Source: Atlantibacter hermannii
GTDB taxonomy: Bacteria; Pseudomonadota; Gammaproteobacteria; Enterobacterales; Enterobacteriaceae
Direction: 5' to 3'
Assembly (NCBI GenBank): GCA_900635495.1
Contig: LR134136.1
Span: 4,464,001 to 4,528,000, forward strand
Length of the DNA stretch: 64,000 nucleotides
A model generated the notes under the pieces. It had not been told where the DNA came from. It made no database searches and saw nothing but the letters and a program-made list of their open reading frames with translations. The first letter of the stretch is position 1, and the number at the start of each line of letters is the position of its first letter. Below, in pieces: positions 7,862 through 16,768 of this stretch. The translations under genes and the position numbers were made by a program.

Positions 7862-9253
7862 ATGTCCGTTAACGCCGTTGAGTCTGAAAATACGCAACCG
7901 ATTGCCCAGTCGCGAAACAGCGAACTGATTTATCGTCTTGAAGACAGGCCGCCACTGCCGCAAACGCTGTTTGCCGCCGGCCAGCATTTGCTGGCGATGT
8001 TTGTCGCGGTGATCACGCCTGCGTTGCTGATTTGCCAGGCGCTCGGTTTACCCGCCCAGGATACACAGCACATCATTAGCATGTCGCTGTTCGCCTCCGG
8101 CGTGGCATCGCTTATTCAAATCAAAACCTGGGGTCCGGTGGGCTCTGGCCTGTTGTCCATCCAGGGCACCAGCTTTAACTTCGTTTCCCCCCTGATAATG
8201 GGCGGCCTGGCACTGAAAAATGGCGGCGCGGATATCCCCACCATGATGGCGGCGCTGTTTGGCACCCTGATGCTGGCAAGCTGCACGGAAATGCTGCTTT
8301 CCCGCGTTCTACATCTGGCGCGCCGTATCATTACGCCGCTGGTGTCCGGCGTTGTGGTGATGATTATCGGGCTGTCGTTAATCCAGGTGGGATTAACCTC
8401 TATCGGCGGCGGCTATGCCGCAATGAGCGATAAAACCTTCGGCGCGCCGATGAACCTGTTCCTGGCAGGCGTTGTGCTGGCGGTGATTATTGTGTTGAAC
8501 CGCCAGCGTAACCCCTATTTGCGCGTCGCCTCGCTGGTTATTGCGATGGCTGTCGGTTATGTCGTGGCGTGGGCGCTGGACATGCTGCCGAATAACACCG
8601 CGCCGACAAACGACGCGCTGATTATGGTCCCAACCCCGCTTTATTACGGTCTGAGCATCGACTGGAATCTGCTGATCCCTTTAATGCTGATTTTCATGGT
8701 GACCTCGCTGGAAACCATTGGCGATATCACCGCCACGTCTGATGTTTCCGAACAACCAGTTTCCGGCCCGCTGTATATGAAGCGCCTGAAAGGCGGTGTT
8801 CTGGCGAATGGCCTGAACTCCTTTGTCTCGGCGGTATTCAATACCTTCCCGAACTCCTGCTTCGGCCAGAACAACGGCGTGATCCAGTTGACCGGCGTCG
8901 CCAGCCGCTACGTTGGCTTTGTGGTCGCCATGATGCTGATCGCGCTTGGCCTGTTCCCGGCAGTCAGTGGTTTTGTGCAGCATATTCCGGAACCCGTGCT
9001 GGGCGGCGCCACTATCGTGATGTTCGGCACCATTGCGGCATCCGGCGTGCGTATTGTCTCTCGCGAGCCGTTGAACCGCCGCGCCATTATGATTATCGCG
9101 CTGTCGCTCGCGGTGGGCATGGGCGTTTCCCAGCAGCCGTTGATCCTGCAGTTTGCCCCTGACTGGCTGAAAAACCTGCTCTCTTCCGGCATCGCCGCAG
9201 GCGGAATTACCGCCATCATCCTGAATTTAATTTTCCCGCCAGAAAAAGCGTAA
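7862..9253 (+). CDS. xanP: Xanthine:proton symporter XanP (NCS2/NAT family)
   Basis: A 463-residue inner-membrane permease taking up xanthine, same length as E. coli XanP (YicE) and near-identical over most of its length. Family marks include the AGQHLLAMF segment in the first helix, SLETIGDITATSD (acidic transport residue) and the NAT signature FGQNNGVIQLTG. Start: the ATG at 7862, with AGGGGA nine bases upstream; an ATG at 7853 would lie too close to that ribosome site. It is followed by yicH, as in E. coli. The PurR-type box upstream suggests purine repression. No frameshift seen. Confidence 0.96.
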   Translation: MSVNAVESENTQPIAQSRNSELIYRLEDRPPLPQTLFAAGQHLLAMFVAVITPALLICQALGLPAQDTQHIISMSLFASGVASLIQIKTWGPVGSGLLSIQGTSFNFVSPLIMGGLALKNGGADIPTMMAALFGTLMLASCTEMLLSRVLHLARRIITPLVSGVVVMIIGLSLIQVGLTSIGGGYAAMSDKTFGAPMNLFLAGVVLAVIIVLNRQRNPYLRVASLVIAMAVGYVVAWALDMLPNNTAPTNDALIMVPTPLYYGLSIDWNLLIPLMLIFMVTSLETIGDITATSDVSEQPVSGPLYMKRLKGGVLANGLNSFVSAVFNTFPNSCFGQNNGVIQLTGVASRYVGFVVAMMLIALGLFPAVSGFVQHIPEPVLGGATIVMFGTIAASGVRIVSREPLNRRAIMIIALSLAVGMGVSQQPLILQFAPDWLKNLLSSGIAAGGITAIILNLIFPPEKA

Positions 9254-9259
9254 TCGCCA

Positions 9260-9287
9260 GCGGCGAGGGTGTTCCCACCCTCGTCGC
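9260..9287 (+). terminator. Hairpin after xanP
   Basis: Twelve-pair stem GCGGCGAGGGTG/CACCCTCGTCGC (one G-T pair) with loop TTCC, starting seven bases after the xanP stop. Only scattered Ts follow. Probably a terminator or 3'-end stabiliser. Confidence 0.6.
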
Positions 9288-9370
9288 TTCACCTTTCGCT
9301 CTCCCCGCCTTGAGCAATTGCGTTAAATCGTGCATAACTCCATCACTGGGTATTCATCGGATGGAAGACA

Positions 9371-11128
9371 ATGAAATTTCTTGGAAAGCTCATCGTTGCG
9401 CTGCTTGTCGCCGTTCTGGTCGTCATTATTGGGCTGTATGTTTTACTGCAAACCCGATGGGGCGCGGCCTGGATAACCGACTGGGTGAATGCGCACAGCG
9501 ACTATCACATTACTTTTGATGAGATGGATCACAGTCTTTCATCGCCTTCTCACGTCATGCTGAAAAATGTGACCTTTGGGCGTAAGGGGCAGCCTGCCAC
9601 GTTAGTGGCGCAAAACGTTGATATTGGCCTGAGCACCCGCCAGATCACCGACCCGTTTCATGTCGATGCGATTATCCTCCGCCAGGGCACACTCAATATT
9701 TCTCCGGAAACCGCCTCGATCCCGTTCCAGGCAGACCGTCTGCAACTGAGTGATATGGCTTTTAACAGCCCAAACAGCGCGTGGAATTTAAGCGCCCAGC
9801 GCGTCAATGGCGGCCTGACGCCGTGGCTACCCGAAGCCGGGCGCATCCTCGGCAGCAAAGCCAGAATTGAACTGAGCGCCGGCTCACTGACCTTAAACGG
9901 CATACCCGCCAGCAACGTGCTGATTCAGGGCGATATTGATAAAGATGAAGTGAATTTCTCCACTCTGGGCGCAGATGTGGCGCGTGGCTCCCTGACGGGC
10001 ACCGCCCGGCGTAACGCTAATGGCGGCTGGCAGGTAGACAATTTGCGTCTTAGCGATATTCGGCTACAAAGCGACAAAATCCTGATCGAACTGTTGCGCC
10101 CGCTCGTCACCCTTCCGTCCCTGAAGCTGGGGCGGGTGGATGTTACCGATGCGCGGTTGCAGGGCCCCAACTGGGCCGTGACCGATCTGGATATGACCTT
10201 ACGGGATATCACGTTCAGTAACGGCGACTGGCAGAGCGAAGAGGGCAAACTGTCATTCAACGCCAGCGAATTTATTTATGGTTCCCTGCATTTCTTTGAC
10301 CCTATCGCCAATGTCAATTTGTCGCCTCAGGGCCTCGAAATCAGCCAGCTTACCTCGCGCTGGGAAGGTGGGATGGTCCGCACGCGTGGTACATGGACGC
10401 GCAGCGATAAAGGGCTGACGCTGGACGATGTTGCCATCGCCGGGCTGGAATACACCTTACCGGAAGACTGGAAAGCCCAGTGGATGACCGAGCTACCGGA
10501 ATGGCTAACCCGCGTGACGGTGACAAAATTTACTGCCAGCCGCAATTTGATTATTGATATCGACCCCGCGTTTCCGTTCCAGGTGACCGCGCTGGACGGC
10601 TACGGCAATCAGCTGCAGCTGGCGCGTGACCGCAAGTGGGGTATCTGGAGTGGAAGCGCCTCGTTGAACGCCGCAGCGGCCACCTTTAATCGTGTGGATG
10701 TGCGCAGGCCGTCCATCGCGCTGAGCGCCAACACCAGTACCATTAACGTCAGTGAACTGAGCGCCTTCGTTGGAAAAGGATTGCTGGAAGCAACCGCCAC
10801 CCTTTCACAACAGCCGGATCGGCAACTTGCATTAAGTCTGACGGGTCGGGCGGTGCCCGCCAATGTGCTGGAAAACTGGGGCTGGCCGCAGATACCGATC
10901 CAGGGCGACGCCAATATGCGGCTCGCCGCCCGTGCGCAGCTGAAAGCGAATCAACCACTGAAGCCCACGGTCAACGCGACGCTAAATATCACGGCCGCTA
11001 ACGGCCAGCAACAGCAACAAACTATGCAGGCGGGCGTCGTTGCCGGTTCCCCTGCGACACCAGCCCCTGCCGCAACGCCTGCCGCGCCATCTCAGGCGCA
11101 ACCACCACAGGCAAACCCTTTCCAGTAG
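9371..11128 (+). CDS. yicH: AsmA-family inner-membrane protein YicH
   Basis: A 585-residue AsmA-like protein: one N-terminal membrane helix (residues about 5-27, MKFLGKLIVALLVAVLVV) followed by a large periplasmic region of repeated beta strands. AsmA-type proteins are thought to bridge the envelope and help move phospholipids to the outer membrane; YicH itself is little characterised. It is slightly longer than E. coli YicH (about 569) because of a low-complexity Ala/Pro/Gln tail (PATPAPAATPAAP onward). The xanP-yicH pairing is conserved, but the right-hand neighbour fabY is not the E. coli one. Confidence 0.92.
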   Translation: MKFLGKLIVALLVAVLVVIIGLYVLLQTRWGAAWITDWVNAHSDYHITFDEMDHSLSSPSHVMLKNVTFGRKGQPATLVAQNVDIGLSTRQITDPFHVDAIILRQGTLNISPETASIPFQADRLQLSDMAFNSPNSAWNLSAQRVNGGLTPWLPEAGRILGSKARIELSAGSLTLNGIPASNVLIQGDIDKDEVNFSTLGADVARGSLTGTARRNANGGWQVDNLRLSDIRLQSDKILIELLRPLVTLPSLKLGRVDVTDARLQGPNWAVTDLDMTLRDITFSNGDWQSEEGKLSFNASEFIYGSLHFFDPIANVNLSPQGLEISQLTSRWEGGMVRTRGTWTRSDKGLTLDDVAIAGLEYTLPEDWKAQWMTELPEWLTRVTVTKFTASRNLIIDIDPAFPFQVTALDGYGNQLQLARDRKWGIWSGSASLNAAAATFNRVDVRRPSIALSANTSTINVSELSAFVGKGLLEATATLSQQPDRQLALSLTGRAVPANVLENWGWPQIPIQGDANMRLAARAQLKANQPLKPTVNATLNITAANGQQQQQTMQAGVVAGSPATPAPAATPAAPSQAQPPQANPFQ

Positions 11129-11134
11129 TAGCAA

Positions 11135-11163
11135 CGCCCTCACCGGATTAAACAGTGAGGGCG
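11135..11163. terminator. Hairpin between convergent yicH and fabY
   Basis: Stem CGCCCTCAC/GTGAGGGCG around an 11-base loop, placed in the 40-base gap between the two gene ends. No clear T-run on either side, so this is a candidate bidirectional terminator only. Confidence 0.5.
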
Positions 11164-11168
11164 CAGCG

Positions 11169-12159
11169 TTACTCTTCTTCGTTACCGCCCTCTTCCAGCG
11201 GTCCAAAGGGTTTAGCGGGCAATACGATATAGGTTCCTTCGAATACCGCGCCCAGCGTATCGTCGCCCATCAGTTCCACCTGCAACTGCACCCGGGCTTT
11301 ACGCCCGCGCGCCAGGCGATCAAGGTCGCCGCTGAGCGAGCCGAGATCGGCAATCGCGCTGGGGCGGCCGGAGATCGGCGCACGGTAGCGGATATGCGCA
11401 TCGGCAAGAATAATGGTGCCGCCCAGATGACGCTCGCGCAGCATCAGCCATATCAGCCCCCCATCCGGTCAGCGTCGCGAGAGAAAACAGGCTCCCGGCG
11501 AACAACGTATTATGCGGATTCTGGTTGCCTGCTTCCGGCATGGTGGTAATAAACTTTTGCCCGGTGTACTGCAGAATGCGCACGCCCATTTTCTCGCTCA
11601 GCGGAATATGCTGATACCAGGCCTGCTGCAACTGCCCGCACCAGTCGGCGCGGTGCAAAATATCATCCAGCGGCACGATCGGCTTAATCATTAAAAAGTG
11701 GCGCAACGGGGTAGTTTGCGGCGTGGTGATTTCGCCCTGATTGATAAAGCCCAGTTTGGCAAAGAATTCTACCGCGTCTTCGCGGGCGCTACAGGTAACG
11801 CGTTTAACCCCTTCCTGACGGGCGACGGACTCCAGCGTCATCGCCACCAGCGTGCCCAGGCCTTTGTCCTGAACGTTGGGATCGACCGCCATAAAACGAA
11901 TGGACGCTTCGTTATCGGCATTGATGTACAGCCTGCCTACGGCAACGGGTTTACCGCTTTCATCCACCACCATTTGATGATGCGCCAGCGCATCCCAGGC
12001 ATCACGCTCGGAGCCTTTTGGTTGGTGCAATGGTTTACGCAACATTTCCCAGCGAAACTGGTAGTAGCTTTCCAGTTCTTCTTCCGTTTGGGGTACGCGA
12101 AGATGATACATAGATGGACTCTCTCTTGTTGCCAGGGGCCGCGCCGTTAACGGACTCAT
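11169..12159 (-). pseudogene. fabY: FabY (YiiD) acetyltransferase/thioesterase-fold protein, frameshifted by one extra base
   Basis: Orthologue of E. coli FabY (YiiD), which helps start fatty-acid synthesis by making acetyl-ACP. An N-terminal GNAT domain (residues about 16-160, with DKGLGTLVAMTLE for acetyl-CoA binding) is joined to a C-terminal hotdog-fold domain. The start ATG at 12159 overlaps the dtd stop (ATGA) and gives MSPLTARPLA. The frame breaks at a run of six Cs (plus strand 11457-11462). With one base fewer, GWG continues into LIWLMLRERHLGG and runs to the normal end at 11169, giving 329 residues, the E. coli length. The break is therefore probably a sequencing over-call; if real, the second domain is lost. 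Confidence 0.85.
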
Positions 12160-12593
12160 ACTTGCAGCCAGAACGTAACGGGGCCATCGTTCACCAGGGA
12201 CACCTGCATATCTGCGGCAAAGCGCCCGGTTTGTGTTTCTGTGCCGAGCGTTCGGCAACGCTCAACGAAGTAGTCGTACAGCTCTTCCGCCAGTTGGGGC
12301 GCAGCGCCGTTGGAGAAGCTCGGGCGCATACCGCTGTTGGTATCCGCCGCCAGTGTAAATTGTGATACCACCAGCACGCTGCCGCCTGCCTGTTGAACGT
12401 TCAGGTTCATCTTGCCGTTTTCATCGCTAAAAACGCGATAGCCCAGCACCCGTTCGCACAGACGATTCGCTTTCTGGGGGTTGTCTTCCTTTTCGACACC
12501 TAATAACACCAAAAGTCCTGGGCCGATTTCGCCCGTCACGTCACCGTTAACGGCGACGCTGGCACGCGTGACGCGTTGAATTAATGCGATCAT
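12156..12593 (-). CDS. dtd: D-aminoacyl-tRNA deacylase
   Basis: Removes D-amino acids (and glycine mischarged on tRNA-Ala) from tRNA in the cytoplasm. It is 145 residues, exactly the family length, with the active-site motifs SQFTLAAD and NDGPVTFWLQV (the Gly-cisPro region) near the C-terminus. The start is MIALIQRVTRA at 12593, overlapping the yihY stop as ATGA; upstream in-frame codons belong to yihY in another frame. It lies in the yihX-yihY-dtd-fabY run of overlapping genes, which implies one transcript with coupled translation. Confidence 0.96.
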   Translation of the reverse strand: MIALIQRVTRASVAVNGDVTGEIGPGLLVLLGVEKEDNPQKANRLCERVLGYRVFSDENGKMNLNVQQAGGSVLVVSQFTLAADTNSGMRPSFSNGAAPQLAEELYDYFVERCRTLGTETQTGRFAADMQVSLVNDGPVTFWLQV

Positions 12594-13462
12594 GGTTCTT
12601 CTTCGGATTCGTGTTTTGCTGCTTCTTTTAACGCTCGGTAGTCTCCGAGAGTGACAGTAATTTCCGCGCCAAGCAAGACGATACACCATGTCCAGTACAC
12701 CCAAACGAACAGAATGGGGATCACCGCCAGAACGCCATAGATGAGCTGGTATGACGGGAACATGGTGATATATAAAGCAAAACCTTTTTTACCCAGCTCA
12801 AATAGCAGCGCAGCCACTAGCGAACCGACCAGCGCATCCCGCGCAGGCACGCGGGTGGTGGGGACAATGCTATAAAGCAGCCAGAATGCCAGCCAGGAGA
12901 GCAGTAGCGGAAAGATACGCAGCACGTTATCGATCAACGAGTCGAACCCGCTCACCCAGCGCAGCGACAGCAGATAAGAGCTGATCACCAGGCTCGCGCC
13001 CGCCAGCAGCGGCCCGAGGGTCAAAATCATCCAGTAAACGGCAAACGAATACACTTTTGGCCGCGCTCGCTTACTGCGCCAGATGGTATTCAGGGCGCTG
13101 TCGATGGCATACATCAACAGCAGCGCCGTAACGATCAGTCCACAGGCGCCGACTGCGGTCATCTTGTTGGAATTGGCAACGAACTGCTCAATATAACGCT
13201 GAATGATATCGCCGGTCGCCGGCATGAAGTTGGCGAAGATAAAGTGACGTAGCTGGATACTGACATCGGAAAACATGGGAAACGCGGCGAACAAAGCGAA
13301 CACCACGGCGACCAGCGGCACCAGAGAGAGCAGCGACACATACGCCAGGTTGCCAGCCAGCGTGGTCATATTGTCCTGGTCGATTCGTTCCCACAGCAAT
13401 TTACACCATGCCCAGAGTGGTGCAGTGCGTTTCGCGGCATGGTGACGAGCACGTCTTAACAT
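12590..13462 (-). CDS. yihY: YihY/UPF0761 inner-membrane protein
   Basis: A 290-residue membrane protein of the YihY (BrkB-like) family with about six hydrophobic helices, including LLSLVPLVAVVFALFAAF, ALLLMYAIDSALNTIW, and the C-terminal LIYGVLAVIPILFVWVYWTW. Once misnamed RNase BN; its function is unknown. It is the same length as in E. coli. It overlaps yihX by seven bases and dtd by four. The ATG at 13462 gives MLRRARHHAAKR, with a basic N-terminus before the first helix. Confidence 0.94.
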   Translation of the reverse strand: MLRRARHHAAKRTAPLWAWCKLLWERIDQDNMTTLAGNLAYVSLLSLVPLVAVVFALFAAFPMFSDVSIQLRHFIFANFMPATGDIIQRYIEQFVANSNKMTAVGACGLIVTALLLMYAIDSALNTIWRSKRARPKVYSFAVYWMILTLGPLLAGASLVISSYLLSLRWVSGFDSLIDNVLRIFPLLLSWLAFWLLYSIVPTTRVPARDALVGSLVAALLFELGKKGFALYITMFPSYQLIYGVLAVIPILFVWVYWTWCIVLLGAEITVTLGDYRALKEAAKHESEEEP

Positions 13463-14055
13463 GGCTGCTTCGCAAAATAGTCCGGTAACGTGGATTTATC
13501 GGTCACCTGAATACTGGTGATCCCCACGGCTTGCGCCCCTTTAATATTATCGGCGTTATCATCGAAAAAGACGGCGTCACTGGCGTCAAATCCTTCCGCG
13601 TCGAGAACCTTTTGATAGATGGCCGGTTCAGGTTTGCGTGCGCCAAGCTCCTGCGACAGGTAGACCTGGTCGGCAGCGGCCTGCACTTCCGGGTAGTTCG
13701 TTGGCCAGTATGTGGTGTGCAAGCGGTTGGTATTGGACAACACCACCACGCGATGGCCCTGTTCGCGCAGCTTATTCATGATGTCGATGACTTCCGGGCG
13801 CAGCCCGACGAATACCGCCTGCCAGCCCGCAGCGAACTGCTCGTAACTCAACGACAATGCCATGGATTCGCACAGCAGTTTCGCGAATTCTTCATCGCTG
13901 ATTTCGCCGCGCTCATGCTTTTCGAAGGGTTCACCCATGGTGAAATTCTGTTTGAGCGTGGCGAGCGGCACGCGGCTGTAATTGCTCCATACGCCCAACA
14001 CGCGGTTGAAGTCGATATCAACAATGACGTTACCTAAATCAAAGATATAAAGCAT
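13456..14055 (-). CDS. yihX: HAD-family alpha-D-glucose-1-phosphate phosphatase YihX
   Basis: A 199-residue cytoplasmic HAD phosphatase, the same length as E. coli YihX, which hydrolyses alpha-glucose 1-phosphate. HAD motifs are in order: DLGNVIVDID (nucleophile Asp near the N-terminus), SNTNR (motif II), the Lys in GARKPEPAIY (motif III) and FFDDNADN (motif IV). It is first gene of the yihX-yihY-dtd-fabY operon. The ribosome site AGGAGAG lies before the ATG at 14055. Intact. Confidence 0.95.
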   Translation of the reverse strand: MLYIFDLGNVIVDIDFNRVLGVWSNYSRVPLATLKQNFTMGEPFEKHERGEISDEEFAKLLCESMALSLSYEQFAAGWQAVFVGLRPEVIDIMNKLREQGHRVVVLSNTNRLHTTYWPTNYPEVQAAADQVYLSQELGARKPEPAIYQKVLDAEGFDASDAVFFDDNADNIKGAQAVGITSIQVTDKSTLPDYFAKQPC

Positions 14056-14391
14056 GACGCTCTCCTTTTTGGGCCATGGAGAGTTAACTGTAGCGGGAAT
14101 ATGAAAGGATGAATAGTAACGGTTTCAAAACGAAAGCGAAGAAGTCTGACCACGGTTACACACCCGAACCGTGGGCCAAATGGTGTTGAAAACCCGCACA
14201 GAAAGGCGCGTTTCAGGCGGCGAGATGTTGCGACTGATCCAGTGCCAAAAATGCAATATTCTGAAAAGGATGGGTGCCGGATAAAATGCGCCGGTTTTAA
14301 CGCCAGAACCGAAATAATGAAAAAAAGTAAACGCCGGGCATTAAAAATGGCGACAAGTTTTCGCTAAAGCGCTGCCGCCATTCGCCCTTTT
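14056..14391. other. Intergenic region upstream of yihX with an inverted repeat
   Basis: This 336-base gap must hold the yihX promoter (minus strand) and the end of the yih operon message. The only clear element besides the terminator at 14343-14382 is the perfect inverted repeat CCACGGTT...AACCGTGG at 14150-14174 (8-bp arms, 9-base spacer), of unknown role. No credible small gene was seen. Confidence 0.5.
14343..14382 (-). terminator. Probable terminator of the yih operon
   Basis: On the minus strand AATGGCG pairs with CGCCATT around an inner GCGCTTTAGCG hairpin, followed by a run of Ts. It lies just after the yihR stop. Confidence 0.55.
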
Positions 14392-15313
14392 TTATGCTTC
14401 GTCCAGCTCGATTCGCCAGTGTGTCTCAATGCGTAACGGGTTTTCCGGCGTCACCCACTGAGGGTGGGTATTAAGACCGTTTGGCTGCTGCGTTAAAGGC
14501 TCCACACAGGCAGCATCGGGCTGCTTATCGAACACTATCATGCTCGTTGCGGGCGATGACATGGATAGCCTGATCTTGCCGGGCCAAATCAACTGGGCCG
14601 ACATGGCCTGCTCAAAACCAAAACAATCATCCCAGGGGGCCAGGGCGCGGAGCAATCCGTTTACCGGTCGGTAATTCATTCTCGCCGGGCTCTTCCTGCC
14701 AGTCAGCGGCAAAGTTTATTTGCAACTTTTCCACGTCTTTACCCGGCTGTGCCAGCGCCACCTGTGATGTGTCGCCGGTCCATTTGGCAAACCAGGGATG
14801 CCATCCCGCAGCGGCAGGAAAGCGCTCGCCCAGAGAGTGAATCTCCAGCGCAGCGCGTAATCCATCGTCTTCCAGTTGCAGACGTTGGATCACATAGCCT
14901 TCCCACGGCCACGGATCGGACAACGCCATACGGCAGACTACGCTCTCAGGCGTAACGGACTCCACTTGCCAGTCGCTATAGCACGCCATGCCGTGCAACG
15001 CATGCGGAGGTTTATTTACTGGTAGCGAGAATGTTTGATCTTCCACTTTCAGCAGTCCGTTCCCGAGCCGCCCAATCCAGGGCACCATGGGAAAACAGCC
15101 ATACTGAAAAGCCCGACGCTCTGGCCGCCACTGACGAAGCAACTCATATCCAAAAGCAGTCAATGAGGTTATGCGGCAGCCATCATCAGGGTATAACTCA
15201 AGACTAATGGGCCCTTTTTTAAGGCGAATAGTGTCGCCCCGCGGCCCTGGCCACGGGGTATCAAATGCCTGGCGTAACGCCAGGCGTGGAGCGGGATTAT
15301 TTTCCGTATCCAT
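14392..15313 (-). pseudogene. yihR: Aldose-1-epimerase-like YihR, frameshifted by one extra base
   Basis: Mutarotase-family protein corresponding to YihR of the sulfoquinovose locus, which interconverts anomers of the sulfo-sugar. The start MDTENN at 15313 has GGAG eight bases upstream. Family residues are present: WIGRLGNG, the His of HALHGM, GWHPWF and the late Glu of ACVEPL. The frame breaks at a run of five Gs (plus strand 14635-14639). One base fewer gives APRPGPWDDCFGFE and a 306-residue protein, so the break is probably a sequencing error. It is last gene of the minus-strand yih operon; its start overlaps the end of the transporter gene by 17 bases. Confidence 0.8.
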
Positions 15314-16676
15314 GATGTTCTCCTGATAATCGACAAGGTGTAGTTGAAGACGGTGCGCCTGAACAGCGCGTTTCATCCTGCGCCTGGGGATCGATAAGCC
15401 ATACGCAGATAAACGACACCAGCGAGACCACCAGCAAAAACAGCGCCACATACCAGGGCTCGCCGCCGCCCAGCGCCAGTAAACTTGACGCAATAAGCGG
15501 ACTCATTCCGCCCAGAATGGCGGAAAACTGATAAGCAAATGAGAGGCCGGTATACCGCACGTGCGTACCGAACATCCGGGTGAACAGGGTTGGCTGGACG
15601 GCAAACATCATGGTAGGGCCAAAGTTGTAACCGACAATCATGCTGATCCAGATGATCAACGTGCTTTTGGTGCCCAGTAACAGAAAGAAGGGAAACGCGA
15701 ACAGCACGCAGAAACCCGCCCCGCATAAATAGAGTTTCTTTTGGCCGATCCGATCGGAAAGCCAGCCGATAAACGGACAACTGATAATGCCGATGGCTGA
15801 CGCAATCAGCATACCCGTGAGCGGAATATCGCGTGAAAGCGCGAGTTGCGATGAGATATAGACAATGCCGAACGCGTTAATAATATTCGAAGAGACGCTT
15901 TCCGCGAGCCGCGCCCCCAGCGCCAGTAAAATATTGCGCGGGTGTTTGCGAAACAGCTCGATTAATGGCGGCGGCGCTTTCCGGACGTCAGGCTTACGCT
16001 GACGCTGTTTGAAGTCCAGCGTTTCCTCGGTGTGTAAACGAATAAACATACCGACGACCAGCATCACGGCAGAAAGCCAGAACGGTATTCGCCAGCCCCA
16101 GGAGAGAAATTGCTCCTGAGTTAATAACTGATTACACAGCGCAAAAACCCCGGTCGCCAGCATAATGCCTACTGACGCCGCGGCTTGCGGCAGCGAACCT
16201 AAAAAGCCGCGGCGGGCGTGGGGCGCCGATTCTATTGTCATTAATGCGGCCCCGCCATATTCGCCGCCCAGACCAAACCCCTGAATTAACCGCAATGCCA
16301 TCAGAAGCAAGGGCGCCCACACCCCAATATCTTCATACGTGGGAATAAAACCGATCAAAAATGTAGACGTGCCGACAATGCCTAACGTCCAGATTAAGGT
16401 GATTTTTCTGCCGACTTTGTCGCCAAAGTGACCGAAAACAATGCCGCCTAACGGACGCGTTAAAAACCCCACGCCGAAGGTCGCAAAGGCAGCGATAATG
16501 CCGATGAATGGATCGCTATCCGGAAAGAACAGTGGTGCGAAGACCAGCCCCGCAGCGGTACCGAAAATGAAGAAGTCATACCATTCCAGCAAGGCACCCG
16601 CAAAACTGCCGATAACGACCCGGCGCATTGGCTTACCCGTTAATCCCTTTTCCGGAGTGAGTTGTGTATCTGACAT
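15297..16676 (-). CDS. MFS transporter of the metabolite:H+ symporter (ShiA/ProP-like) group
   Basis: A 459-residue inner-membrane transporter with about 12 helices. It has the MHS-group start GSFAGALLEWYDFFIFGTAAG and the MFS loop motif GHFGDKVGRK between helices 2 and 3, echoed by LSDRIGQKK between helices 8 and 9. Related proteins carry shikimate, citrate or betaines by proton symport. In this operon it may import a sulfo-sugar relative or export the sulfonate end product; the substrate cannot be told from sequence. It replaces, by position, the YihO/YihP transporters of E. coli. The C-terminus after LIDPQAQDE is unusual and runs into the yihR start, so a compressed base near the end is possible. 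Confidence 0.85.
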   Translation of the reverse strand: MSDTQLTPEKGLTGKPMRRVVIGSFAGALLEWYDFFIFGTAAGLVFAPLFFPDSDPFIGIIAAFATFGVGFLTRPLGGIVFGHFGDKVGRKITLIWTLGIVGTSTFLIGFIPTYEDIGVWAPLLLMALRLIQGFGLGGEYGGAALMTIESAPHARRGFLGSLPQAAASVGIMLATGVFALCNQLLTQEQFLSWGWRIPFWLSAVMLVVGMFIRLHTEETLDFKQRQRKPDVRKAPPPLIELFRKHPRNILLALGARLAESVSSNIINAFGIVYISSQLALSRDIPLTGMLIASAIGIISCPFIGWLSDRIGQKKLYLCGAGFCVLFAFPFFLLLGTKSTLIIWISMIVGYNFGPTMMFAVQPTLFTRMFGTHVRYTGLSFAYQFSAILGGMSPLIASSLLALGGGEPWYVALFLLVVSLVSFICVWLIDPQAQDETRCSGAPSSTTPCRLSGEHHGYGK

Positions 16677-16740
16677 AACGCTTCCTCTCCACAGGGTGAG
16701 AAAGCTACGGGCACAGGCCCGCAGCAGGTAGAGGTCATAT

Positions 16741-16762
16741 CGCGCCGATACGTGTCGGCGCG
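16741..16762. repeat. GC-rich palindrome between the two transporter genes
   Basis: Perfect stem CGCGCCGA/TCGGCGCG with a six-base loop, in the 92-base gap between the two transporter genes. On the coding strand no T-run follows, so it more likely stabilises or tunes the message than terminates it. Confidence 0.5.
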
Positions 16763-16768
16763 GTGTTA

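Noticed and set aside
12156..12704. Longer dtd start at 12704
   Set aside because: The extra 37 codons overlap yihY and have no family match; the ATG at 12593 gives the exact family length.
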